DNA of 64,000 bases. It comes from Piscinibacter defluvii. GTDB lineage: Bacteria; Pseudomonadota; Gammaproteobacteria; Burkholderiales; Burkholderiaceae_C. The notes beneath the pieces are model-generated. The model worked only from the letters and a program-made list of their open reading frames with translations. It ran no database searches and was not told where the DNA came from. This document shows, piece by piece, positions 42,324 through 53,193 of the stretch. The translations under genes were made by a program, and so were the position numbers. The first letter of the stretch is position 1; each line of letters begins with the position of its first letter. The DNA is taken from positions 124,001 through 188,000 of the forward strand of contig NZ_RCHJ01000015.1 in assembly GCF_004011805.1 (NCBI RefSeq). The letters are read 5' to 3'.

Positions 42324-43793
42324 ATGTCCGCCACCACCTCCTCCCTGCCCGGGGCCGACCCTCGGCTGATCAACGAAGACCTCGCGCCGGTACCACCCGA
42401 CAAGCGCACCTGGTCGTCCTACAGCGTGTTCGCGATGTGGATGTCCGACGTGCACAGCGTCGGCGGCTACACCTTCGCGGCCAGCCTGTTCCTGCTCGGC
42501 CTGTCGGGCTGGCAGGTGCTGCTGGCGCTGGTGATCGGCATCGGCATCGTGAACGTGCTGATGAACTGGATCGGCAAGCCGAGCCAGCAGCACGGCATCC
42601 CGTTCCCGGTGATGGCGCGGGTCTCGTGCGGCGTGATGGGGGCCAACCTGGCGGCGGTGATCCGCGGCGTGGTCGGCATCGTCTGGTACGGCGTGCAGAC
42701 CTACTTCGCCTCCAAGGCGGTGGCCACGCTGGTGCTGGTGTTCTTCCCCGCAGCGGCCTCGCTGCAGGCCACCAGCGTGCTGAGGCTGGACCTGCTGGGC
42801 TGGAGCTGCTTCCTGTTCATGTGGTTCTTCCAGCTGATGATCTTCCAGCGCGGCATGGAGACGATCCGCAAGTTCATCGACTTCTGCGGCCCCGCGGTCT
42901 ACCTGGTGATGTTCCTGCTGATGGGCTGGATCCTCTGGAAGGCCGGCTGGGACGCGATCGACCTGTCGCTGTCGGACAAGGTGCTGACGCCCACGCAGTC
43001 GATCGTCGCGATGGGCAGCGCCGTGCTGCTGGTGGTGAGCTACTTCGCCGCGCTGCTGCTGAACTTCGGCGACTTCTCGCGCTTCGCCAAGAGCGAGAAG
43101 GCGATGCGCCGCGGCAACTTCCTCGGCCTGCCGCTGAACTTCATCCTGTTCGCGATCATCGTCGTGATCGTCACCGCCGGCAGCGCCAAGGTGTTCGGCC
43201 ACATGATCATGGACCCGGTGGAGATCGTCGCCCGGATCGACAACAAGTGGGCCGTCGTGCTGGGCAGCGTGACCTTCGTGATCGCCACCATGGGCATCAA
43301 CATCGTCGCCAACTTCGTCTCGCCGGCCTACGACATCGCCAACCTGTTCCCGAAGCACATCGACTTCAAGAAGGGCGGGCTGATCGCCTCCATCCTGGCG
43401 GTGGTGGTGTGCCCGTGGATCTTCGTCGACAGCCCGCAGGCGATCACCGTGTTCGTCAGCGTGTTCGGCGCCGTGCTGGCCCCGCTGTTCGGCGTGATGG
43501 TGGCCGACTACTACCTGGTCAAGCGCCAGCAGATCAAGACGGCCGACCTCTACACGATGGCCCCCACCGGGCGCTACCACTACGACGGCGGCTGGAACAA
43601 GCTGGGCCTGCTGTCCCTGGCGGTCTCGGGCACCATCGCGGTGGGCTGGGAACTGGCCACGCAGCTCTTCAAGGTGCTGCCGGAGAACAACTTCGGCTGG
43701 GTGATCGGCGCGGTGGCCGGCGCGGCGATCTACCTGGTGGCGATGCGCCTGGCCGGGCGCAGCGCACCGGCCGGCACGCCGGCGGCCGCCTGA
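42324..43793 (+). CDS. NCS1-family nucleobase/allantoin-type permease
   Basis: 489 residues, about 12 transmembrane helices. Cytoplasmic-membrane symporter of the nucleobase:cation (NCS1) family. Early segment WSSYSVFAMWMSDVHSVGGYTFAASLFLLGLSGWQVLLAL, then GIPFPVMARVSCGVMGANLAAVIRGVVGIVWYGVQTYFAS, and FGVMVADYYLVKR near helix 11, all typical. The ATG at 42324 follows AAGGAG. It is the first gene before the glyoxylate-to-glycerate genes, separated by the LysR and Rieske genes. Uracil, allantoin, hydantoin and cytosine are all substrates of this family; the gcl pathway makes allantoin or a hydantoin attractive. Confidence 0.92.
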   Translation: MSATTSSLPGADPRLINEDLAPVPPDKRTWSSYSVFAMWMSDVHSVGGYTFAASLFLLGLSGWQVLLALVIGIGIVNVLMNWIGKPSQQHGIPFPVMARVSCGVMGANLAAVIRGVVGIVWYGVQTYFASKAVATLVLVFFPAAASLQATSVLRLDLLGWSCFLFMWFFQLMIFQRGMETIRKFIDFCGPAVYLVMFLLMGWILWKAGWDAIDLSLSDKVLTPTQSIVAMGSAVLLVVSYFAALLLNFGDFSRFAKSEKAMRRGNFLGLPLNFILFAIIVVIVTAGSAKVFGHMIMDPVEIVARIDNKWAVVLGSVTFVIATMGINIVANFVSPAYDIANLFPKHIDFKKGGLIASILAVVVCPWIFVDSPQAITVFVSVFGAVLAPLFGVMVADYYLVKRQQIKTADLYTMAPTGRYHYDGGWNKLGLLSLAVSGTIAVGWELATQLFKVLPENNFGWVIGAVAGAAIYLVAMRLAGRSAPAGTPAAA

Positions 43794-44702
43794 TCAGGGC
43801 GCGCGCATCCACCACTCGCCGTCCAGCTGCACGCGGAGGAACTCGATGAAGCTGCGCACCTTGTGCGGCACCAGCTTCGGCGACGGGAACACCGCGTGCA
43901 GTTCCTGGGCCGGCAGGCCGAACTCGGCCAGCACCGGCACGATGCTGCCGTCGGCCACCGACTCGCGCGCCACGTACCAGGGCAGCACCGCCAGGCCGAG
44001 CCCGGCGCGGCAGGCGGCCAGCACGGCCGACAGGTTGTTCGAGCGCAGCGGGCCGCGCACCGGCACCGACTGCTCCTCGCCGCCCGGGGCGGTGAAGGCC
44101 CAGCGGTCGTCGCCCTGCACGCTGCTGTAGACCAGGCAGTCGTGCGTGGCCAGCTCGGCCGGCGTGGCCGGTGTGCCGCGCCGCGCCAGGTAGTCGGGCG
44201 CCGCGGCGGTCAGCCAGGGGTTCACCCCGAGGTAGCGCGCGCCCAGCGCGGAATCCGCCAGCCGGCCCATGCGCAGCGCGACGTCCACGCCCTGCTCGAC
44301 CAGGTTGACGTAGCGGTCGTCGAAGCTCAGGTCGATGGTGACCTCCGGATGCTCGCGCATGAAGCGCAGCGCCAGCGGCGTGGCGATGCGCCGGCCGAAG
44401 GCCACCGAGGTGCTGATGCGCAGCTGCCCGCCCACCTTGCTCTGCAGCAGCGCGGCCAGGCTGTCGGCCTCCTCCAGCTCGCGCTGGATGGTCTTGCACT
44501 TCTCGTAGTAGAGCTGGCCGATCTCGGTGGCGCTGACGCCGCGGGTGTTGCGGTTCAGCAGCCGCGCGCCGAGCTTGGCTTCGAGCGCGGCGACATGCTT
44601 GGTGGCGGTGGGCTGGGTGATGCCCAGGTCGGCCGAGGCCTTGCTGAAGCTGCCGGTCTCGACGATGCGGACGAACAGCTGTACGCCGGTGATGCGGTCC
44701 AT
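43794..44702 (-). CDS. LysR-family transcriptional regulator
   Basis: 302 residues. HTH MDRITGVQLFVRIVETGSFSKASADLGITQPTATKHVAALEAKLGARLLNRNTRG, effector domain beginning QLRISTSVAFGRRI. It belongs to the large group of LysR proteins regulating adjacent operons in Burkholderiales. Its stop abuts the permease stop without a gap. It is divergent from the Rieske gene and gcl, so it probably controls the glyoxylate pathway genes to its right. Confidence 0.92.
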   Translation of the reverse strand: MDRITGVQLFVRIVETGSFSKASADLGITQPTATKHVAALEAKLGARLLNRNTRGVSATEIGQLYYEKCKTIQRELEEADSLAALLQSKVGGQLRISTSVAFGRRIATPLALRFMREHPEVTIDLSFDDRYVNLVEQGVDVALRMGRLADSALGARYLGVNPWLTAAAPDYLARRGTPATPAELATHDCLVYSSVQGDDRWAFTAPGGEEQSVPVRGPLRSNNLSAVLAACRAGLGLAVLPWYVARESVADGSIVPVLAEFGLPAQELHAVFPSPKLVPHKVRSFIEFLRVQLDGEWWMRAP

Positions 44703-44747
44703 GGGCGCCCATCATGCACTGCCGGGGGCCGGCGTACATTGCCGGGC

Positions 44748-45269
44748 ATGGATCGACGCTCGTCCCGTCGCCGCCTGCTGGCCGGTGCGGCCGCCTGGTG
44801 GGCCGTGCCCGCGGCGGGCGACGACGACGCCCCGCGCGCCGGCGACCGGCTGGCGGCCGAGCCCGGCACGCCGACGTTGCGCAGCGACATGCTCGCCACC
44901 GGTGCGGCGCCGCGGCTCGTCTGGGCCGTCGACCCGGCGACCGGCCGCGCGCGCCAGGGCTCGCCGCGGCACCGCATCCTGCTGATCCGCCTCGACCCGG
45001 CCGCGATGGACGCGGCCACGCGGGCGCGCTCGGCCGACGGCGTGCTGGCCTACTCGGCCGTCTGCACGCATGGCGACTGCGCCGTGCGCGACTGGCGCCC
45101 GCGGCAGCAGCTGCTTCACTGCCCCTGCCACTTCTCCCACTTCGACCCGCTGCGCGGCGCCGCCGTCGTCTCGGGCCCGGCGCCGCGCCCGCTGCCGCAC
45201 CTGGGGCTGCGCGAGGAGGACGGAGTGCTGGTGCTGGCCGGTGGATTCTCGGAGCGCCCCGGCGCCTGA
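44748..45269 (+). CDS. Rieske [2Fe-2S] protein, probably Tat-exported
   Basis: 173 residues. The N-terminus MDRRSSRRRLLAGAAAWWAVPAAG has a twin-arginine followed by a short hydrophobic stretch. The Rieske box is CTHGDC followed by CPCHFSHFDP, both full sets of Cys/His ligands. It resembles the small Rieske subunits of molybdo-oxidases or the bc1-type soluble Rieske proteins. No catalytic partner is adjacent. The c-type cytochromes at 40181-42165 are the nearest possible electron partners. It precedes gcl by 106 bases. Confidence 0.87.
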   Translation: MDRRSSRRRLLAGAAAWWAVPAAGDDDAPRAGDRLAAEPGTPTLRSDMLATGAAPRLVWAVDPATGRARQGSPRHRILLIRLDPAAMDAATRARSADGVLAYSAVCTHGDCAVRDWRPRQQLLHCPCHFSHFDPLRGAAVVSGPAPRPLPHLGLREEDGVLVLAGGFSERPGA

Positions 45270-45375
45270 CAGCCATTCCGGCACGGAATAGGTCTGATGC
45301 CCGGGCTGGGCTTCACGCCGCGCGCGCCTGCGCCGACCATCGGCGCCAATCGGATTCACACTCAAGGAGACTTCC

Positions 45376-47166
45376 ATGGCGAAGATGAAGGCCGCGTTGG
45401 CGGCGGTGCTGGTGATGGAGAAGGAAGGCATCAGCCAGGCCTTCGGCGTGCCGGGCGCGGCGATCAACCCGCTGTATGCCGCGCTGCGCGAGCGCGCCTC
45501 CATCGCCCACGTGCTGGCGCGCCACGTCGAGGCCGCCTCGCACATGGCCGAGGGCTACACCCGCGCCAGGGCCGGCAACATCGGCGTGTGCATCGGCACC
45601 TCGGGCCCGGCCGGCACCGACATGATCACCGGGCTGTACTCGGCCAGCGCCGACAGCATCCCCATCCTGTGCATCACCGGCCAGGCGCCGCGTGCGCGGC
45701 TGTACAAGGAGGATTTCCAGGCGGTGGACATCGAGTCCATCGCCAAGCCGGTCACCAAGTGGGCCGTCACGGTGCGCGAGCCGGCCCAGGTGCCGCGCGC
45801 CTTCCAGCAGGCCTTCCACCTGATGCGCTCGGGCCGCCCGGGCCCGGTGCTGATCGACCTGCCGTTCGACGTGCAGATGGCCGAGATCGAGTTCGACATC
45901 GACACCTACGAGCCGCTGCCGGTCTACAAGCCCGCGGCCACGCGCAGGCAGGCCGAAAAGGCGATCGACATGCTGCTCGCGGCCGACAAGCCGCTGATCG
46001 TGGCCGGCGGCGGCATCATCAACGCCGACGCGTCCGGGCTGCTGGTCGAGCTCGCCGAGACGCTCGGCGTGCCGGTGATCCCGACGCTGATGGGCTGGGG
46101 TGCGATCCCCGACGACCACCCGCTGATGGCCGGCATGTGCGGCCTGCAGACCAGCCACCGCTACGGCAACGCCACGATGCTGGCGAGCGACTTCGTGCTC
46201 GGCATCGGCAACCGCTGGGCGAATCGCCATACCGGCTCGACCGAGGTGTACTGCAAGGGCCGCACCTTCGTCCACGTGGACATCGAGCCGACGCAGATCG
46301 GCCGCGTGTTCTCGCCCGACTACGGCATCGTCAGCGACGCCAAGAGCGCGCTCGAGCTGTTCGTGCAGGTCGCGAAGGAGCGCAAGGCGGCCGGCACGCT
46401 GAAGAGCTACGCCGACTGGGCCGAGCGCTGCGCCGAGCGCAAGAAGCTGATGCACCGCAAGACGCACTACACCGAGACGCCGATCAAGCCGATGCGCGTC
46501 TACGAGGAGATGAACGCCTCGTTCCCGCGCGACACGATCTACGTCACGACCATCGGCCTGTCGCAGATCGCGGCGGCGCAGTTCCTGCACGTCTACGGCC
46601 CGCGCCAGTGGATCAACTGCGGCCAGGCCGGCCCGCTGGGCTGGACCATCCCCGCCGCGCTCGGCGTGGTGGCCGCCGACCCGACGCGCACCGTGGTCGG
46701 CATCTCGGGCGACTACGACTTCCAGTTCCTCATCGAGGAGCTGGCGGTCGGCGCGCAGTTCCGCCTGCCCTACGTGCACGTGCTGGTCAACAACAGCTAC
46801 CTCGGCCTGATCCGCCAGAGCCAGCGCGGTTTCGAGATGGACTACTGCGTGCAGCTCGCCTTCGAGAACCAGAACGTCGACGACCCGGCGCTCAAGGGCT
46901 ACGGCGTCGACCACCAGGCGGTGGTGCAGGGCCTGGGCTGCAAGAGCCTGCGTGTGACCGACCCCGAGAAGCTGCAGGGCGCACTCGCCGAGGCCTCGGC
47001 GCTGGCGCGCCAGCACAGCGTGCCGGTGGTGGTGGAGGTGATCCTCGAGAAGGTGACCAACATCGCGATGGGCACCGAGATCGACAAGGTCAACGAGTTC
47101 GAGGCGATCGACTGCCGACACCCCGAGGGCACCAAGGGCCTCGAGCTCGCGGGTCTTCTCGACTGA
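45376..47166 (+). CDS. gcl: glyoxylate carboligase
   Basis: 596 residues, same as E. coli Gcl. Thiamine-diphosphate and FAD enzyme joining two glyoxylates to tartronate semialdehyde plus CO2. Residue 51 is valine ([15 protein letters not shown]), where nearly all other ThDP enzymes have the cofactor-activating glutamate; this is diagnostic of Gcl. The ThDP segment [21 protein letters not shown] lies near residue 445. The ATG is preceded by AAGGAG. First gene of gcl-hyi-glxR. Confidence 0.96.
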   Translation: MAKMKAALAAVLVMEKEGISQAFGVPGAAINPLYAALRERASIAHVLARHVEAASHMAEGYTRARAGNIGVCIGTSGPAGTDMITGLYSASADSIPILCITGQAPRARLYKEDFQAVDIESIAKPVTKWAVTVREPAQVPRAFQQAFHLMRSGRPGPVLIDLPFDVQMAEIEFDIDTYEPLPVYKPAATRRQAEKAIDMLLAADKPLIVAGGGIINADASGLLVELAETLGVPVIPTLMGWGAIPDDHPLMAGMCGLQTSHRYGNATMLASDFVLGIGNRWANRHTGSTEVYCKGRTFVHVDIEPTQIGRVFSPDYGIVSDAKSALELFVQVAKERKAAGTLKSYADWAERCAERKKLMHRKTHYTETPIKPMRVYEEMNASFPRDTIYVTTIGLSQIAAAQFLHVYGPRQWINCGQAGPLGWTIPAALGVVAADPTRTVVGISGDYDFQFLIEELAVGAQFRLPYVHVLVNNSYLGLIRQSQRGFEMDYCVQLAFENQNVDDPALKGYGVDHQAVVQGLGCKSLRVTDPEKLQGALAEASALARQHSVPVVVEVILEKVTNIAMGTEIDKVNEFEAIDCRHPEGTKGLELAGLLD

Positions 47167-47182
47167 TTCCGGAGAGCACGCC

Positions 47183-47980
47183 ATGCCCCGCTTTGCCGCC
47201 AACCTCTCGATGCTCTTCACGGAGGTGCCCTTCCTCGACCGCTTCGAACGCGCCGCGCGCGCCGGCTTCGGCAGCGTCGAGTTCCTGTTCCCCTACGCGC
47301 ACACGCCCGGCGAGGTGGCCGCGCGTGTGCAGGGCAACCGCCTGAAAGTGGTGCTGCACAACCTGCCCGCCGGCGACTGGGAGGCCGGCGAGCGCGGCAT
47401 CGCCTGCCTGCCCGACCGGGTGGACGAGTTCCGCGCCGGCGTCGGCAAGGCGATCGAGTACGCCACCGTGCTGGGCGCGCCGCAGCTCAACTGCCTGGCC
47501 GGCAAGGTGCCGCTGGGCGCGGGCGAGGAATCGCTGCGCAAGACCTTCGTGGCCAACCTGCGCTATGCCGCCGCCGAGCTGAAGAAGGCCAACCTGAAGC
47601 TGCTGATCGAGCCGATCAACACCTACGACATCCCGGGCTTCTACCTGAACCGCACCGCGCAGGCGATCTCCGTCATCGACGAGGTCGGCGCGGACAATCT
47701 GTTCCTGCAGTACGACATCTACCACGCGCAGCGCAGCGAAGGCGAGCTGGCCGCGACGATGGAGAAGCACCTCGCGCGCATCGCCCACATCCAGGTGGCC
47801 GACAACCCCGGCCGCCACGAGCCGGGCACGGGCGAGATCAACTATGCCTTCCTGTTCAAGCGGCTCGACCAGCTCGGCTACCGCGGCGCAATCGGCTGCG
47901 AGTACAAGCCGGCGTCGACCACCGAGGCCGGCCTCGGCTGGCTCGAGCAGGCGCGCCGCACGCTGCGCGCCACGACCTGA
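47183..47980 (+). CDS. hyi: hydroxypyruvate isomerase
   Basis: 265 residues. TIM-barrel AP-endonuclease-2-like isomerase interconverting hydroxypyruvate and tartronate semialdehyde. Begins RFAANLSMLFTEVPFLDRFERAARAGFGSVEFLFPY; metal-binding and catalytic segments are LLIEPINTYDIPGFYLN, QYDIYHAQRSEGEL, HIQVADNPGRHEPGTGEINY and IGCEYKP, all standard for Hyi. It sits 16 bases after gcl and 27 bases before glxR. Confidence 0.95.
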   Translation: MPRFAANLSMLFTEVPFLDRFERAARAGFGSVEFLFPYAHTPGEVAARVQGNRLKVVLHNLPAGDWEAGERGIACLPDRVDEFRAGVGKAIEYATVLGAPQLNCLAGKVPLGAGEESLRKTFVANLRYAAAELKKANLKLLIEPINTYDIPGFYLNRTAQAISVIDEVGADNLFLQYDIYHAQRSEGELAATMEKHLARIAHIQVADNPGRHEPGTGEINYAFLFKRLDQLGYRGAIGCEYKPASTTEAGLGWLEQARRTLRATT

Positions 47981-48007
47981 CCTTCACCTCACGACCCCGA
48001 GAACCAC

Positions 48008-48907
48008 ATGACTTCCTCGCCTCTCAAGCTCGGCTTCATCGGCCTGGGCATCATGGGTGCGCCGATGGCGCTGCACCTGCTCAAGGCCGGCCACCAGCTG
48101 TTCGTCTTCACGCACGGCAAGCTGCACCCGGAGATCGCCGCCAGCAGCGCGACGCAATGCGTCAACGCACGCGGCGTGGCCGAGCGCGCCGACATCGTGT
48201 TCACGATGGTGCCGGACACGCCGGACGTCGAAAGCGTGCTGTTCAGCGAGACCGGTGTCGCCTCCGGCCTGACGAAGGGCAAGATCGTCGTCGACATGAG
48301 CTCGATCTCGCCGATCGCGACCAAGGAGTTCGCCAAGCGCATCAACGCGCTCGGCTGCGACTACCTCGATGCGCCGGTCTCCGGCGGCGAGGTGGGCGCC
48401 AAGGCGGCCTCGCTCACGATCATGGTCGGCGGCCCGCAGGCGGCCTTCGACAAGGTGCTGCCGCTGTTCCAGCTGATGGGCAAGAACATCACGCTGGTGG
48501 GAGGCAACGGCGACGGCCAGACGACCAAGGTCGCGAACCAGATCATCGTGGCGCTGAACATCGCCGCCGTCGGCGAGGCGCTGGTGTTCGCCAGCAAGGC
48601 GGGGGCCGATCCGGCCAAGGTGCGCCAGGCGCTGATGGGCGGCTTTGCGGCCAGCCGCATCCTGGAGGTGCACGGCGAACGCATGATCAAGCGCACCTTC
48701 GACCCGGGCTTCCGCATCGGGCTGCACCAGAAGGACCTGAACCTGGCGCTGCAGGGCGCGCGCGCGCTCGGCGTGGCGCTGCCCAACACCGCCAACGCCG
48801 CCCAGCTGATGCAGGCCTGCGCCGCCAACGGCATGCAGGACCTGGATCACTCCGCGCTGGTGCGCGCGCTCGAGCTCATGGCCAACCACGAGGTGGCCAA
48901 GGCCTGA
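48008..48907 (+). CDS. glxR: tartronate semialdehyde (2-hydroxy-3-oxopropionate) reductase
   Basis: 299 residues of the beta-hydroxyacid dehydrogenase family. Reduces tartronate semialdehyde to D-glycerate with NAD(P)H. N-terminal LGFIGLGIMGAPMALHLLKAGH, substrate motif YLDAPVSGGEVGAKAASLTIMVGG, and catalytic lysine near residue 174 in GQTTKVANQIIVALN; C-terminal FRIGLHQKDLNLAL. Last gene of the gcl-hyi-glxR run; its stop abuts the stop of the convergent OmpA-type gene. Confidence 0.95.
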   Translation: MTSSPLKLGFIGLGIMGAPMALHLLKAGHQLFVFTHGKLHPEIAASSATQCVNARGVAERADIVFTMVPDTPDVESVLFSETGVASGLTKGKIVVDMSSISPIATKEFAKRINALGCDYLDAPVSGGEVGAKAASLTIMVGGPQAAFDKVLPLFQLMGKNITLVGGNGDGQTTKVANQIIVALNIAAVGEALVFASKAGADPAKVRQALMGGFAASRILEVHGERMIKRTFDPGFRIGLHQKDLNLALQGARALGVALPNTANAAQLMQACAANGMQDLDHSALVRALELMANHEVAKA

Positions 48908-50227
48908 TCAGCAGCCGACGACCTTGAACTCGACGCGGCGGTCGAGCGCGTCCGACGCGTCGTCGCGCCCGTTGCCGACCATGGTCTCGCGCGAGCCCCG
49001 TCCGTTGGCGATCATCCGGCCGGCGAGGATGGGGCTCGTGCGCTCGATCTGCCCCTTGACGTACTCGGCGCGCAGCAGCGAGAGCCGCTCGTTGACCGGC
49101 TCCGGTCCGGTGGCGCTGGTATGACCCACCACCTCCAGGCAGGCCTTGCGCTCGCCCGCGCGCGAGGCGATCTCGCTGAGCCACATCGGGTAGGGCGCCG
49201 CGCCGGCACGGGCGTCGTTCCAGAACGCGGTCGAACCCGGGCGGAACAGGAACTTCACGCCCAGGCGCTTCGCGTCCAGCCCCTGGTCGACGATCTGGCC
49301 GAAGGCGCGCGCCGCGTCGTTGCGCCGGCCGAGCTTCAGGTTGGTCAGGTACAGGCCGGTGTAGGTGCGCAGCTGGCGGCCCACCGGTGTGCGCAGCACG
49401 GTGTCGTAGAGCGACAGCGCGTCCTTGTAGCGACCGGCGTCGTAGGCGTCCATCGCCTCGGCGAGCATCGAGGCGACCAGGATGCGGTCCACGTACAGCG
49501 GGTGGATAGGGTCGCCCGCGCGCGTGCCCTGGCAGGTGCGGATGTAGCCCAGCGTGGCCGGGTCCTCGGCCCAGGCGGGCGCATCGCGGAACGCGGCCGT
49601 CGGCGTGATGTCCACGCCCTCGGCCTTGGCGAACGCGAGGCCCTTGCTGACCAGCTTGCCCGTGCGCAGATCCGCGAGCGCGAAGCAGATGCGGAAGGCC
49701 TCGCGCGTTCCTTCGGTCTTGCGCTCGGCGTTCACGCCGGTGAAGGTGCCGATCAGCACCAGCGGCGACTTCGCCACCGTGCCGGTGTTGAACGGCTGCA
49801 ACTCGTAGCGCTGCTCGTAGCGTTCGCGGATCAGCCCGGCCAGGCGCCGGCCCATGTCCTGCGTGGCCTTGGACTGCATGCCGGTGACGCCGTCGATGAG
49901 CGGATCGATCACCACCGGGTATCGCGCACCGGGGTCGGCCAGCTGGGCCTTGCCGAGCAGGTTGGTGGCGGCGCTGAGCACGGCCTCGTCGAAGGGCAGG
50001 ATCGGCGGCGGCGGGGCCGCCGGGGCCGCGGCCGGTGCTGCCGGGGCGGCGGCGGGGGGCGGCGCGGGCGCGGCGGCCACCGGCGCGGCGGGCGCCTGCA
50101 CGGCGGGCGATGCGGCGGGGGACGCGGCGGGGGACGCGGCGGGCGGCACGGCGCAGCCGGCCAGCCACAGGGCCACGAGCAGTGTCGCGCCGCCTGCCAA
50201 CCCAGCGCGCAGATCGATTGTCGTCAT
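48908..50227 (-). CDS. OmpA-family lipoprotein with Ala/Pro-rich linker
   Basis: 439 residues. Signal ends in LVALWLAGC (lipidated Cys at about residue 25), followed by a 50-residue Ala/Pro linker, part of it made by a 12-base tandem repeat. Residues 80-320 are a periplasmic domain with TPR-like segments (MLAEAMDAYDAGRYKDALSLYDTVL, YTGLYLTNLKLGRRNDAARAF). The C-terminal OmpA-like peptidoglycan-binding domain has EVVGHTSATGPEPVNERLSLLRAEYVKGQI and ends in DALDRRVEFKVVGC. Probably outer-membrane and cell-wall linked. It splits glxR from the glycerate kinase gene on the opposite strand, so it appears unrelated to the pathway. Confidence 0.85.
   Translation of the reverse strand: MTTIDLRAGLAGGATLLVALWLAGCAVPPAASPAASPAASPAVQAPAAPVAAAPAPPPAAAPAAPAAAPAAPPPPILPFDEAVLSAATNLLGKAQLADPGARYPVVIDPLIDGVTGMQSKATQDMGRRLAGLIRERYEQRYELQPFNTGTVAKSPLVLIGTFTGVNAERKTEGTREAFRICFALADLRTGKLVSKGLAFAKAEGVDITPTAAFRDAPAWAEDPATLGYIRTCQGTRAGDPIHPLYVDRILVASMLAEAMDAYDAGRYKDALSLYDTVLRTPVGRQLRTYTGLYLTNLKLGRRNDAARAFGQIVDQGLDAKRLGVKFLFRPGSTAFWNDARAGAAPYPMWLSEIASRAGERKACLEVVGHTSATGPEPVNERLSLLRAEYVKGQIERTSPILAGRMIANGRGSRETMVGNGRDDASDALDRRVEFKVVGC
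50102..50149. repeat. 12-base tandem repeat in the OmpA lipoprotein linker
   Basis: Four units of 12 bases (GGCGGGCGATGC, GGCGGGGGACGC twice, then GGCGGGCGGCAC). The two middle copies are identical. On the coding strand they specify Ser-Pro-Ala-Ala repeats; copy-number change keeps frame and would alter only linker length. Confidence 0.8.
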
Positions 50228-50312
50228 CACGAGCCACTCCAAGTGCGGTGCGCCGATGGTGCACCATCGACGCCGCGTTGTCCTCCCCCAGCACCCTCTC
50301 GATAATCGACGC

Positions 50313-51614
<1,302 letters not shown>

Positions 51615-51707
51615 CGCAACCTGCACGGGCCTCCATTCCGGGGGGTGGAGTCCGTCACGAGCCGGCGTAGATTCTTCGACGCTGAGGCTTGCCGGGAGGA
51701 GAGGGTC

Positions 51708-51923
51708 ATGCTGACCGCTGTCGCGCTGATCGTGGGTGCCATCGTGGCCTGGCTCGCGGTCGACCATGTGCTGATCACGCTCAAGGAGCGGCGCGAGCAG
51801 GCTGGCCATGCCTGGCACGGCCGCGGCCCGGGCACCACCTTCCACTCCACCGGCTTCGAGGACACCGTGCCGCCGCACGAGGTGGTCGAGGCGGTGCGCC
51901 GCCGCAGCGCGGTCCGTACCTAG
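51708..51923 (+). CDS. small single-span membrane protein
   Basis: 71 residues. One hydrophobic helix (LTAVALIVGAIVAWLAVDHVLI) at the N-terminus and a charged C-terminus (KERREQAGHAWHG...VVEAVRRRSAVRT). The ATG at 51708 is preceded by GGAGGAGAGGG, an excellent ribosome binding site; an in-frame ATG at 51645 lacks one. No recognised family. It stands alone between the glycerate kinase and diguanylate cyclase genes. Confidence 0.65.
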   Translation: MLTAVALIVGAIVAWLAVDHVLITLKERREQAGHAWHGRGPGTTFHSTGFEDTVPPHEVVEAVRRRSAVRT

Positions 51924-52008
51924 AAGTCTGCGCGGCAAAAACCCGGGCGTCTGCCCCAGGAGCGGGCTGGGGCTCTTGTCAGGCTCGGCCGGGATAATCG
52001 CCGGACCC

Positions 52009-53193
52009 ATGGATCCGGTCACCCTCGTCATCGTCCTCGCGATCAATCTTGTCTGCGTCGGCGGCCTGTTCCACCTGATCGGTCGCGGCATGCCGCCGCG
52101 CAGCGGCCTGCAGCACTGGAGCGCCGGCGCCGTGCTGTTCGGTTGCGCCTACGTGGCTCGGCTCGCTGCCGGCCTGTCCAACCCGCAGGCCTGGATGCTG
52201 CTGCTGGACGCGGCGATGCTGCTCGCGGCCCTGCTGTTCATCGGCGGCCTGCGACGCTTCCTCGGCCGGGCGGCGCCGACGGCGACCCAGCTCGCCGCGC
52301 TGATCGTCGGCTTCCTGCTCGCGCAGGGCGCCATGGTGGCGGCGGCCGGGCAGGGCGGTCGATATGCGCTGCTGAACCTGGCGCTCGGCCTGGCCTACGC
52401 CGTGCTGGTGATCGACAACCTGCGCGCCCTGTCGCGCGAGGGCCGCCCGCTGCGCGCCCCGCTGATCGTGCTGACGCTGGTGATGGGCCTGCTGGCCGCG
52501 CTGACCGTGGTCCGCGGGGTGCACATCGCGCAGCGCGGCGTCGAGGTGATGTACCGCGGCGGCTTCGCGCAGGCCTACTACGTCTACGCCTCGCTCGCCG
52601 CGGTGCTGCTCGGGCTGAACCTGCTGTGGATGGTGTTCGTGCGGCTGCACCGCCAGCTCGCCGAGCTGGCCTCGCGCGATGCGCTGACCCGGGTGCTGAA
52701 CCGCAACGGCCTGGACGAGGTGCTGGCGCGGCATTTTGCCGCCCGCAGCGTGCAGCCGCTGACGCTGCTGCAGGTCGACATCGACCACTTCAAGCGCATC
52801 AACGACGAACACGGCCACGCCGCCGGCGACGCCGCGCTGCACGCGGTGGCGCAGGCGCTTGCGCGCGCGGTGCGTGGCAGCGACTTCGTCGCCCGCGTCG
52901 GCGGCGAGGAGTTCCTGGTCGGCTGCGTCGGCGGCGACGCCGGCACGGCGGCCGCGCTGGCCGAGCGGCTGCGCGACGCGGTGCGCTCGCTCGCGCTGCC
53001 GACGCCGGACGGCAGGGCGCCGATGCGCTGCACGGTCAGCGTGGGCATCTCGCAGCCCTGCACCAGCCGCGCGGGCTGGGACGCCGCCTGGCGCGAGGCC
53101 GACCGCGCGCTCTACGCCGCCAAGCGCGCCGGGCGCGACCGCGTGCTCTCGGCTCAGCCCCCCGGGGCCCAGGGCGCCAGCATGCCGGCGTAG
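52009..53193 (+). CDS. membrane-bound diguanylate cyclase (GGDEF)
   Basis: 394 residues. About six or seven N-terminal transmembrane helices (residues 1-220) form a sensor-like module. A GGDEF domain follows: LASRDALTRVLNRNGLDEVL, LLQVDIDHFKRINDEHGHAAGD, and the active loop RVGGEEF. An RxxD inhibitory site (RGSD) lies five residues before GGEEF, so product feedback by cyclic di-GMP is expected. Makes cyclic di-GMP from two GTP. Its last 40 bases overlap the convergent racemase gene. Confidence 0.92.
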   Translation: MDPVTLVIVLAINLVCVGGLFHLIGRGMPPRSGLQHWSAGAVLFGCAYVARLAAGLSNPQAWMLLLDAAMLLAALLFIGGLRRFLGRAAPTATQLAALIVGFLLAQGAMVAAAGQGGRYALLNLALGLAYAVLVIDNLRALSREGRPLRAPLIVLTLVMGLLAALTVVRGVHIAQRGVEVMYRGGFAQAYYVYASLAAVLLGLNLLWMVFVRLHRQLAELASRDALTRVLNRNGLDEVLARHFAARSVQPLTLLQVDIDHFKRINDEHGHAAGDAALHAVAQALARAVRGSDFVARVGGEEFLVGCVGGDAGTAAALAERLRDAVRSLALPTPDGRAPMRCTVSVGISQPCTSRAGWDAAWREADRALYAAKRAGRDRVLSAQPPGAQGASMPA

